This document shows positions 10,173-19,452 of a stretch of DNA of 64,000 nucleotides, in pieces; the stretch's first letter is position 1, and each line of letters starts with the position of its first letter. Below the pieces are notes generated by a model. That model saw only the letters and a list, made by a program, of their open reading frames with translations. It was not told the DNA's origin and searched no databases. The position numbers were made by a program, and so were the translations under genes. The stretch is from Cordia subcordata (Eukaryota; Streptophyta; Magnoliopsida; Boraginales; Cordiaceae). The stretch lies in the NCBI GenBank assembly GCA_028554755.1, contig JAPTOF010000005.1:8379501-8443500 (forward strand). The letters run 5' to 3'.

Positions 10173-12396
10173 ATGTCAAGTGAGGAAGCTAATGCAAATG
10201 CAATCATTATTAAAGATGCTTCTTCTAGACCTGATCCACTGACACTAACATCTAATGAAGATGTAACATCAGATGGAGGCAGCGTATATGTTCGAGGTAA
10301 TGCTAAGAAAAGAATGGTAAAGCCTAGATCTTATGTTTGGGATCATTTTACCAAATTTCAGGACAAAGATGGAAGTTCAAAATGCAAGTGTAATTATTGT
10401 AGAAAAGTGCTTAAGGCAGATACTAAGCAAATAGGTATTTCTACTTTGAGATACCATTTGAATGTGTGTAAAGAATTTCCTGCTAACGAAGACACTAGCC
10501 AAACGAAATTGAATCTCCAAAAGGATGGAATACTTGTTAATTGGAAGTTTGATCAAAATACATTTAGGAAATCATTGGCTCGTATGATAATCATTGATGA
10601 ATTGCCATTTAGATTTGTTGAATTTGAGGGCTTTAGAGATTTCATGGCAAACACATGTCCAATATTTAAGATACCTTCAAGAACCACAATCACTAGAGAT
10701 TGCTATGAGTTGTACGTTGATGAGAGATGCAAGGTGAAAAGTCTTTTGAAATCTGGCACTCAAATGGTTAGCATCACAACGGACACATGGACATCAAATC
10801 AAAAAATTTACTACATGTGTGTGACAGCTCATTTTATAACTAGTTAGTGGAGATTGGAAAAAAGAATCATTAGTTTTGTTCCAATTTCAAGTCATATGGG
10901 TGAGGCAATTGGGAAGGCATTAGAAAAGTGTTTGTTTGATTGGCAGATAGATAATGTGTTTACTGTAACTGTTGATAATGCATCCTCTAATGATGTTGCT
11001 CTTGGTTATTTGAGGAGAAAATTGATTCAGCGTGAGAAATCTATTTGCCAAGGTAAATTTCTGCATATGAGATGCATTGCACACATTATTCAGCTTGTTG
11101 TTTCTGATGGTTTGAAAGAAATGAATGATTCTGTTAATAGAGTTCGGGCTGCAATTAAATATGTGAGACAGTCACCAGCTAGACTAGAGAGGTTTAGGGA
11201 CTGTATTGGCATGGAAAAGATTGAATGCAAAAAGTTATTGTGTTTGGATGTTCCCACCAGATGGAATTCTACATATTTGATGTTGGATATTGCTTTGAAT
11301 TTCATACCTGCATTTGAAAGATTTGAGGAACAAGATCCACTATTTAAAGTAGAGCTTGAAAATGGTGAAAATAAAGGAGTACCAAATGAGATGGATTGGG
11401 ATAATTTGAAAATACTTGTACTTTTTTTAAAGCATTTTTATGACTTTACTGTTAGGGTTTCAGGCTCTTTATATGTGACTTCAAACAATTTTTTTCATGA
11501 AATTAGTTCAATTCATTGTCTTTTAAATAAGTGAATTGATGAAGATGATTTTCAATTGAGTTCTATGGCTCAAAGGATGAAAAGAAAATATGACAAGTAT
11601 TGGGGTAGTATAGAGAAGATGAATTCATTGATTTACATTTCTCTTATTATGGATTCTCGATACAAGATGACATATGTTGACTTTCTATTTAATGAGATGT
11701 ATGATTCTGTGAAGAGTATGGAAATGTCTGTGAAAGTTAAAAATGAATTGCATACTTTGTTTGAGGAGTATAATAGAATTTATGCTCCTCATTCTGCTCA
11801 ATCAAGTGGGAGTGGCTCTAGTTTGTCAAGTCATAGTTCCGATGTTACAGATATGAGGGCACTAATGAAGTCTAAATTTAAAAAGCATAGATCAGATTTA
11901 GGGGTGGGCGAGTTCAAGTCTGAGTTGGAGAAGTATTTGACTGAGGATATTGAGGAAGAAAGTGAAGATTTTGACATTTTGGCATGGTGGAAAGTTAATA
12001 GTCCTCACTTTCCTGTCCTTTCGTGCTTGGCACGTGATGTATTGGCAGTCCCCATCTCAACTGTAGCCTCTGAGTCAGCATTTTCTACAGGTGGACGGGT
12101 ACTTGATAATTTCAGGAGTTCTTTAACTCCTAGAATCATTCAGGCCTTGATTTGTGCACAAGATTGGTTTCGTTCAGAAAGCCGAGTTACGATTGAAGAA
12201 GACAGACATGACCTTGATAAACTCGAAAAAGGTACTAATATCTCAATTTTATATCTCTAATCTCTTTATATTTAAAAAATTATTTTCTTTATATTGTTTT
12301 GTTAATTAAATAATAACTTATAATATTTGGTTTTTTTATTTCTTAGACATATCAAAGTTAGCATTGGAACCAACAAACACAATGACTGAGATTTGA
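10173..12396 (+). pseudogene. hAT transposase, BED finger and dimerisation domain, two in-frame stops
   Basis: One frame runs from ATG 10173 to a donor after 12231 (AAAAAG then GTACTA). A 115-bp intron follows, then a short last exon 12347-12396 ending ALEPTNTMTEI-stop, about 702 codons in all. Residues 50-100 form a BED zinc finger (C73, C76, H95, C99). The RNase H-like catalytic residues fit D204 (ITTDTWTS), D268 (VTVDNASSND) and E634 (ASESAFST). DVPTRWNSTYLML and HMRCIAHIIQLV are standard hAT blocks. The C-terminal dimerisation domain spans about residues 599-665 (WWKVNSPHFPVLSCLARD). Only two lesions are seen: TAG at codon 225 (10845-10847) and TGA at codon 454 (11532-11534). The reading frame is unchanged across both. 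Length and domains are those of plant Ac-like transposases that cut and paste the element in the nucleus. Confidence 0.93.
12232..12346 (+). other. Last intron of the hAT transposase
   Basis: GT at 12232 and AG at 12345-12346 bound an AT-rich 115-bp segment. Splicing joins a phase-1 codon (G plus AC) and extends the protein by 16 residues. Without splicing the frame stops at 12258-12260. Confidence 0.65.
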
Positions 12397-12674
12397 AGGT
12401 TCATGGAGTCATGGAGAATGGAGATAAATAGGAATGACTATTGGCAACTTGTTCAAACAATGTTTTTTATTTACACTTTGGACTTTTTATTTATGCTATG
12501 GATGACTGATTATGACTTATGAGACTATGGTCTATGTAGTTTATTTATGTTATGATTTGAAAATATTGTTTATGTAGTTAATTATGATAGCAAGTTTAAA
12601 TTTTAATGGTTCGATAGATATTTTGTTTATGTTTTTCAGTTTTTATAATGACAGATTTGAAGCGTATGTTATTT

Positions 12675-12841
12675 GAGGATTCCTCAATCCCCGTTTATTT
12701 TTCCCCATTCCCCAAATCCCCAAAACGTGTTCCCCATTGGTGAATTGGGGCAGGGAACAGAACAAAAGTCCTTCCCCAAATATTATTTCGGGGAAAAAAA
12801 ATATGTTGATTGGGGCGGGGATTCCCCAATGAACACCCCTA
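12675..12841. repeat. Right subterminal repeat array of the hAT element
   Basis: Repeated TTCCCC/GGGGAA units in both orientations (for example TTTTTCCCCATTCCCC) run up to the terminus GAACACCCCTA. It is the counterpart of the left array, so the two ends are related but not simple mirror copies. Confidence 0.75.
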
Positions 12842-12849
12842 ATTGTTAG

Positions 12850-13095
12850 GTTGTTTTTTCAGTTTTATTATAAGTTGTAATGGTATTAAGTACTACATTA
12901 TTTACTGTTTTGTTATTAGATAGGTAGGATTTTGTAAGAGTAGTAAGTGCTATCTTATTTACTTCTTTCTCTGCATGATATTTATTTTTGATGTAGTGGT
13001 TGGCTTGTTAAATACAACATCTAAGAGTAGACATAGGAGGTAAGATTTGGCCCCCTCCTATCCATGTATTTTGGTTTTTTATGTTAATAAATGGT
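12850..13095 (+). mobile_element. LINE 3' tail displaced by the hAT insertion
   Basis: This is the continuation of the LINE relic after the hAT target duplication. It includes GGCCCCCTCCTATCC followed by a TTAATAAA-type signal near 13084, a common ending for plant LINEs with an RNase H tail. The right border is approximate. Confidence 0.5.
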
Positions 13096-13116
13096 GAGGA
13101 GAAGTACCTCCACTAA

Positions 13117-13124
<8 letters not shown>

Positions 13125-13149
<25 letters not shown>

Positions 13150-13150
13150 T
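13125..13150. repeat. (AT)n microsatellite
   Basis: A simple alternating AT run following the LINE tail. Confidence 0.9.
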
Positions 13151-13214
13151 CACCCCTACTGACAACGTACTTGGTTTTAAAGTATTTATACCATTATCTA
13201 TCTTAGCAAGATGA

Positions 13215-13385
13215 AGGACCTGTTTGGATTGACTTTGTTTTTTGTAGAAAAAATATTTTTTAATGAAAAAAAGTGTGTTATTTTTGCAATAACTATTTGG
13301 TTTGGTTTTAAAAAAAGTTGAAATTCTTAAAACAAAGTTTAAATATAATTTTTTTTCCAAAATTTTTAGCTTTTGAATTTTAAAT
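13215..13385. mobile_element. Tourist-like MITE, family A, right end missing
   Basis: It begins GGACCTGTTTGGATTG and carries the family interior (CAATAACTATTTGGTTTGG, AAATTTTTAGCTTTTGAA). The terminal inverted repeat is absent at the right, so the copy is truncated. Confidence 0.55.
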
Positions 13386-13893
13386 TTTATATTATTTCTT
13401 GACTACTCAAAATTGTTGAGGCATGCACAGTTACAAATACAAAGAAAGCAAAATAGAAGAAAAAGGCAAAAAAGATCCGAGAAAGGAAAAAGATTGAATG
13501 ACCACCTGCATGGTCTAATGTAATACCACTCACTTTGAGTACGAGAGGTCTCGAAATTAATTTTAAACGGATATAAATGTTCAAATAAAAAAGAAAAGGA
13601 AAAGTTAAAAGCCTCATGCATGCAGATATTCACGGGCTATTTGATGGGCTTTCAGAGTGGGCTATAATTGAGATCCCAATACAATTTCATCCATTCACTT
13701 CTCACTTTGTTCTCACTTACAAGCTTAATCTTGATATGACCTCAATGAGCCTCCTTTTACATAACGGAGATCCAGCACAGGTGGCAGGTTATAACCAGCC
13801 CACTTTATCCCATTATTTTGCTTTTTAAGGTTTTCGCTTTTTGCTAGATTATTTTGTTTTTTGAGTTTCAATTGACTTATTTGTTTTTTTACA
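13386..13893. other. Intergenic, no gene seen
   Basis: About 500 bp of AT-rich DNA. Reading frames of 70-76 codons on both strands overlap each other and lack domains. Nothing is assignable. Confidence 0.5.
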
Positions 13894-15003
13894 TCTATTT
13901 ATACTATATTATATAGAAGAACCTTTTGCAATATAGTAATGACAAGTGTCGCATAAATAACATTCTTAATATCTTTTTTGCCACGTGGCACTTTTACATT
14001 ACGTTTGATTGTGAAAATCGTGTTTTATTTTAATAAAATTTACATTGATTTACTAATTTATTTTGATATTTACATATTACATATCAAAACTATGACATGC
14101 AATTTGGATTGGTTGCAGATATCTATAGTAACTCTCAAATTTAGTTGTTATCAAATCGTGACCTATTTTAATTATTTTCTATTACTATAATAAAAAATTA
14201 GTGCAATTTACTTAATATATCATTATCATATGATGCTATTTATAGTAATTTGAATTTTAGTTAATATTGAGAAATTTTCTTTTTTATTCATACATTCTCT
14301 TAAATTGGATATCAATATTATTTTTCTATTTTATGGTTCATTTTGCTTAAATTAATAAATATGAAATATGTTTTCTTTTGATGAAAAACTTGAAACTTCT
14401 GATGAAATTATGTGTTATAACAATCTTTCTCCAAATATACCAAATTATCACTATAATGGTTAAGGACAAGTTAATTAGGTCCAAATATATTTTTTCTTAT
14501 TTTAGGGCATGTTTGGATTGGCTTTTTTTAGGAAAAAGCATTTTTTCCTTAAAAAGTTACATTAAATTTGCAATAACTGTTTGATTTAGTTTCCAAAAAA
14601 GCCAAAACTCTGAAAAATGCTCAAATACAGCTTTTTTTAGAAGTCAAAATTTTCAGCTTAAAAAAAAAAACTATTTTTCAAAAATGATTAAAAGAAAGCG
14701 CTTTTGAAAAAAGTCAATCCAAACAGACCCTTAATCTTCTTCCCATGTTTTTATACTACTTTCCCTTAGCAATTTTAATGTAAATCATTTTACAAAATGC
14801 TTTTAATTATTCATATTTTTGTTTTGTAATTTAACTCAAATATACATAATTTAATTATTTGAATCTATCTTTTTGTAATTATTTAGAAATAATAATAATG
14901 ATACTTATTCCAACATAATGCCACTTATCTTAATTTTTTGAAAAAAAACTATGCTATAAAATAACATTTTGCTTCCTGGTGTATCGCGCGGGTGATTGAC
15001 TAG
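13894..15003 (+). mobile_element. Non-autonomous Helitron
   Basis: The 5' end is TCTATTTATACTATATTATA and the 3' end is CTAG at 15000-15003. It lies between a flanking A (13893) and T (15004), the Helitron A/T insertion rule. An imperfect GC-rich hairpin (CCTGGTG, loop TAT, CGCGCGGG; 14975-14992) sits 7 bp before the CTAG, as expected for the rolling-circle terminator. There is no Rep/helicase coding region. About 1.1 kb, including a nested 226-bp MITE. Confidence 0.72.
14505..14730. mobile_element. Tourist-like MITE, family A, nested in the Helitron
   Basis: Ends GGGCATGTTTGGATTGG and, inverted, CAATCCAAACAGACCC, with perfect TTA duplications at 14502-14504 and 14731-14733. This is one of the best-preserved family A copies. 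Confidence 0.88.
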
Positions 15004-15710
15004 TTAATAGAATAAAGTAGAAAGTTTAATTCTCCATTTTTTTGAGTTTTTTTTTTTTAAAAACAAGGTGTATATGTTAATCGATTTCCAATTATCATTG
15101 ATACTAAAAATATCAAAGTTTTTGAGCTACTAAACCTAAACTCTTATACATATCCAGTCAGACCTCGAATCATCAACATGCAAATTGAGCAATAGTATAT
15201 GCCCAGGTTATCAAACTTAAGCCTACAAGCCCTACAACTTAACTGCAATAGTGAAACATATATCACTAGAACTAGAAGAGATCATTATAATGTTTATATA
15301 TTCCAAAAGGGAAAACAAAAAAGGAAAATAATTACATAAGTGACACTCTCCTATACTAACTGGGTTGAACATTCTTGCCCGCTTTTTGTACATGTTTTAC
15401 ATATCAATACAAGTACTTGTTTATTAAGTAAAAATAATAGTTTTTAATTTTTTTCCTTTTCTTTTACAAAGAAAATCTAGTCGCTAGAACCCAACCATTA
15501 GATTAACTAGCAGAACTCGACCATTAACTGGTAAATTTTGAGTATACAACACATCTCTTATGTTAAGCATTAAATAAGTTGAGAGCACTGATTCAGGGTA
15601 GAAGACTACGATCAAACTAGGTCATGAGCAATAATGGTTTTCAACTTGATCACATACTTTTGCGAATCTCTCTTGACTTTGAAGTGGAGCAAACACGGAG
15701 TCTTATGGAC
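15004..15710. other. Intergenic, no gene seen
   Basis: AT-rich, with frequent stops in all frames and no recognisable element ends. Confidence 0.5.
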
Positions 15711-15713
15711 TAA

Positions 15714-16057
15714 GAAGGGGTTTGGCATTGCTCATAACCTAGTCAACTTTACTTATAAGTAAAAAATAAAATAAAAATTACATATTTAGCAATTTGTGCT
15801 TATAAGTAACTAAAGGGGAAAAAAAAAAAGCACCACCCCTAGCTTTTTTTTAGTTACTTATAAGCAATGAGGTTGACCAAATTAAAAGAAATTGCACCCC
15901 TTAAAAACTATTTTTTTTACAAGGTTCTTAATGAATTGTCTTATTTAGTCATTTTAATATATTTTACTACTCATAAGTACATATTTCAAATATTTTTTTA
16001 CTTATTTATCATTTGCTTATAAGCATCAAAGTGAAGAAAGCAAAACCAAACGAGCTC
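15714..16057. mobile_element. Tourist-like MITE, family B
   Basis: Ends GAAGGGGTTTGGC and, inverted, CCAAACGAGCTC. A perfect TAA duplication lies at 15711-15713 and 16058-16060. The interior carries the family's ACTTATAAG blocks in inverted orientation around a poly(A)-rich centre. It is non-coding, 344 bp. Confidence 0.8.
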
Positions 16058-16060
16058 TAA

Positions 16061-16474
16061 GACCTGACGGTATATAAGAGACAAATAATGCAATCTTACC
16101 TGTGGATATCTTTGTAGTCGTCTCAATTTGAGCTTATATTATTGGTGGAAAAACCAAAAAAGTCACTTGTGGCATCAAATTTCCTCGTATATATTGAGCT
16201 ATCATAATATTGCCATTGACCTATCCTGCTAGTGCTCTTGGTAAAGCCAATAATTTTGACCCGTACACAATCTTAAAAGCAAACCAAAGAAATATTATGA
16301 AAATTAGTTGCAAAATTGGCGAGGATAAGTTATGTTTGTATAAAAGTTCCCAAGTATTCAATCCATATCAGTCGTAGCATTAATAATTAATTCAAAAGAA
16401 AAAGATGTTGTGCTTGACAAGCGGAAGGTCGAAAAGTCACGGCCATCAACTAAGCATCAATCAAGGGATTTTAA
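16061..16474. other. Intergenic, no gene seen
   Basis: About 410 bp between two MITEs, with no domain or signal I can support. Confidence 0.5.
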
Positions 16475-16710
16475 GGGTCCATTTGATTGATTTTTTTTTA
16501 AAAATATTTTTTGAATAATTTTTGAAAAACAGTTTTTTTTAAGGTGAAAATTCTAACTTATAAAAAAAAGATGTATTTCAGTTTTTTTTAGAATTTTAAC
16601 TTTTTTAGAAGCCAAATTAAATAATTATTACAAATTTAATGTAACTTTTTAAAGAAAAAATACTTTTTCCTGAATTTTTTTTCCTAAAAAAGGTCAATCC
16701 AAACAGGCTT
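16475..16710. mobile_element. Tourist-like MITE, family A
   Basis: It begins GGGTCCATTTGATTG and ends GTCAATCCAAACAGGC. TAA flanks it at 16472-16474 and 16711-16713. It is A/T-rich and foldback. Confidence 0.8.
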
Positions 16711-16713
16711 TAA

Positions 16714-17103
16714 TTCGAATTGCTATTGGTTTCTGTATGGTAGCCTCCGAATAAGTAATGATAATGTCAAATTTATTTATTGTTAATTTCGCCCAATTTT
16801 GGTCGAGTTACTTGAGAATATTAGTGTAGCATCTACCAAAACAACTCCAATGTTCAAATTAGTAAAATGAAGGTGATAAGACCTAAAGCCTTGAACCGTT
16901 GACGTTAGAGACCTTGACGCCGTGGGGTTGGAATAGGTCTCTTTGTGTTTATTTGATAAGGCAATTATATGTCGGAGTCCGATTAAAGTCCATGGTAGAG
17001 TTTGAGCAAGTGCCTACGTTTGTCCAGATAAGGCTAAATTCTGAAGGATTCAGGTGTGACCTTGATCTTGGAGAGGAGGAATAAGCAAGACCTTGGAATC
17101 GAT
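16714..17103. other. Intergenic, no gene seen
   Basis: The stretch contains a 61-codon frame at 16899-17084 that includes one alternative start, no domain and no homologous shape I recognise. It is not called as a gene. Confidence 0.45.
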
Positions 17104-17106
17104 TAA

Positions 17107-17335
17107 GGGTTCTTTTGGATTGGCTTTTTTAAAAGCACTTTTTTTAATAACTTTTGAATGACAGTTTTTTTTTTAGAAGCTGAAAATTCTGGCTTCTAAA
17201 AAAAGCTGCATTTGAGCTTTTTTCAGAGTTTCAACTTTTTTGGAAGCCAAATCAAATAGTTATTGCAAATTTAATGTAACTTTTTCAAGAAAAAAAATAT
17301 TTTTTCCTGAAAAAAAAGTCAATACAAACAGGCCC
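17107..17335. mobile_element. Tourist-like MITE, family A
   Basis: Ends GGGTTCTTTTGGATTGGC and, inverted, CAATACAAACAGGCCC. A perfect TAA duplication lies at 17104-17106 and 17336-17338. Confidence 0.85.
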
Positions 17336-17428
17336 TAAGTTGGTGCCTTCTTCGAGTCATTGGATTTAGGATATTTAGGTCAGATCTGATATACCTACAT
17401 CAAGTTAGAAGAATATTTTAATTACTCA

Positions 17429-17560
17429 GGACCTGTTTCAATTGATGTTGTTTATGTGTGTGTGTTTTATAGGTGTGTGTATAAATGAAAAATAAACTTT
17501 TTTTTATAAGTATTTTGTTTGAGTTTCAAAAAAAAGTTGAAACTTTAATAAGAGTGCTTC
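17429..17560. mobile_element. Partial Tourist-like MITE, family A
   Basis: It starts GGACCTGTTTCAATTGATG and carries the GTTTGAGTTTCAAAAAAAAG block of the family. It then loses similarity before any inverted end. It lies between two fuller copies. Confidence 0.4.
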
Positions 17561-17667
17561 AGGATTTTATGAGGCCATCAAAAGGGGATTTACAAATATT
17601 GAAATTGATATCGACTCACAAATCCTTAGTTACAAGATCATGGAAAGTATACAACACGGGTGATCGA

Positions 17668-17895
17668 GGGCCTATTTGGATTAGTTTTTTTTTGGAAAAA
17701 AATTTTTTCCATGAAAAAGTTATATTACTTTTGCAATAACTATTTGATTTGGTTTCCAAAAAAAACTGAAACTTTAAAAAAAGCTCAAATACAGCTTCTT
17801 TTTAGAAGCCAAAATTTTTAGCTTCTAAAAAAAAAGGATATTTTCCAAAAGCCGTTCAAAAAAGAGCTTTTAGAAAAGTGAATCCAAACGAACCC
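17668..17895. mobile_element. Tourist-like MITE, family A
   Basis: Ends GGGCCTATTTGGATTAG and, inverted, GTGAATCCAAACGAACCC. The right flank is TAA and the left is CGA, so the duplication is no longer intact. The interior is typical of the family. Confidence 0.75.
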
Positions 17896-19040
17896 TAATC
17901 CAACACTCATTCAAGAATGTAAGCAGATGATGAGCAATCAAGACTTTTGTATTTCACGTATCAACAGAGAAACTAACAAGTGTGCAGATTAATTTGTTAA
18001 TTTTGGAATGACACCTTCTCATGAAGTTCATATTCTGGAAGATCCCCCAAAAGAATTTAGAGAACTCTTAGAAAATGTTATACAGGTCTCAACAGTCAGG
18101 ATGATCTACTGCTATTAATTTCTTAAACAACAGTGAAGATTAGGTTGCTTTTGATCCACCTATTTTCTATTTTTATTCTCATAGAAAATGAAAATTATAA
18201 TAGCAAACATATTTAGTTGGTTTACTTTTATTTTCATTTTTGAAAAATTGAAAATTATTTTCTACGAAACTAGAGAACATTTAAAAGTTATTTTCACTAC
18301 TTTTCAAATGGTGTTCACGCACAAGTTTTACTCACACCAACACAGACACATAATTTCCGCACACATACAAAAAGGTTTTCCCACGCTCACGCACTAAATT
18401 TTCACAAACACATACATTCAAAGAAAAATGCAGGCAAAATAAAAACACAAATACAGAATAATAGATTTTATTTTCTTCCAAACCTGGAGTTTGTGCAAAG
18501 AAAGGAAACCTCAATTTCTTATTGAACAACAGTATCCCTACAATTTTAATTTTATTTTTACAATACCTTCCAAAATAAAACATATTTAAAATGACCATTA
18601 AAATTTTTTAAATTTTTATCTAAAATGATCATTTTCTTTCATTTTCTACTCCATTATATAAATAAAGACAGTGTGTAATGCACACAGGTATTGATAGTCC
18701 CAAACTTAATTTTCTTTCAAGTACATTACAACAATATTAGATTTTCGTGATCTTTACATTATAATAAAAAGTAGTTGATTATAACAAAAGTTCAACAATT
18801 GTGCTTGAAATAATGATGAATTCATTTATAAAAATAAAATAAAATAAAAAGGAAAAGAAATTAGAGAAGAAATTTAGCTCCTCAGATGCCACAAACTAGG
18901 ATACCCAATCTTTGAAAATTAATTATAACAAATTGGCACCAATTAAGTACAGAATTTTCATTATATTCAGACTATTCATTACTCAAATTATAACAGCAAA
19001 CATTAGGTATAACCAAATTTTATTATGTTAGTTATATTAT
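17896..19040. other. Intergenic, no gene seen
   Basis: AT-rich. Short frames at 18188-18397 (+) and 18332-18598 (-) are hydrophobic low-complexity translations without domains. Confidence 0.5.
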
Positions 19041-19452
19041 TGTGTAGGCCCAATCCTGCCAGGCCCAATATCTTGGGTTACGGGTCTTGACATCTGATTA
19101 AGGTAAGACCCAAGACGGGCCCATGCTTTGGGGCTAGGCAACTGCGTTAGAGTCAACCCTCGTCTAGGATATTTAAGGCATCTCAACCGTTCAATGGCTT
19201 GATCACCGAACGCGAGATTGCAGGAACGCGGGATCATGATTAGACATTACCACAATAATAAAGCTATGCTTATATATGAGACCTCCACCTTCCTATAGGT
19301 TAAGGGGCTGTACTTTGAGGGGATCAAAGACCATCACCTTCGATCGAAACCAGTCTTCTAGAGTATCATCCAAGTCTCATCTCTGACGAAATGAGTTCTA
19401 GACTTAACTCTCTCGGGACTTGTGATCTTAATTGTAGATTTAAAGGTCCACA
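19041..19452 (+). repeat. Probable solo LTR
   Basis: A distinctly less AT-rich block that begins TGTGTAGGCCC and ends GGTCCACA. The flanks ATTAT (19036-19040) and ATAAT (19453-19457) differ at one of 5 positions. A TATATAT sequence lies at 19271-19277. No internal coding region or partner LTR is seen nearby. The TG...CA ends and 5-bp flank fit a solo LTR of unknown lineage. Confidence 0.5.

Larger units (their letters stand above)
8306..12841 (+). mobile_element. Near-complete hAT DNA transposon, about 4.5 kb
   Basis: A perfect 8-bp target duplication, ATTGTTAG, lies at 8298-8305 and 12842-12849. The terminal inverted repeats start TAGGGCTATGCA at the left and, inverted, TAGGGGTGTTCA at the right. 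Both ends hold dense GGGGAA/CCCGA-type subterminal repeats. The interior encodes one BED-finger hAT transposase with a leader intron and a short last intron. Length, 8-bp target and protein all fit the hAT superfamily. It inserted into the 3' part of a LINE relic. Two in-frame stops in the transposase make autonomous activity doubtful, but the ends look competent for mobilisation in trans. Confidence 0.95.
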
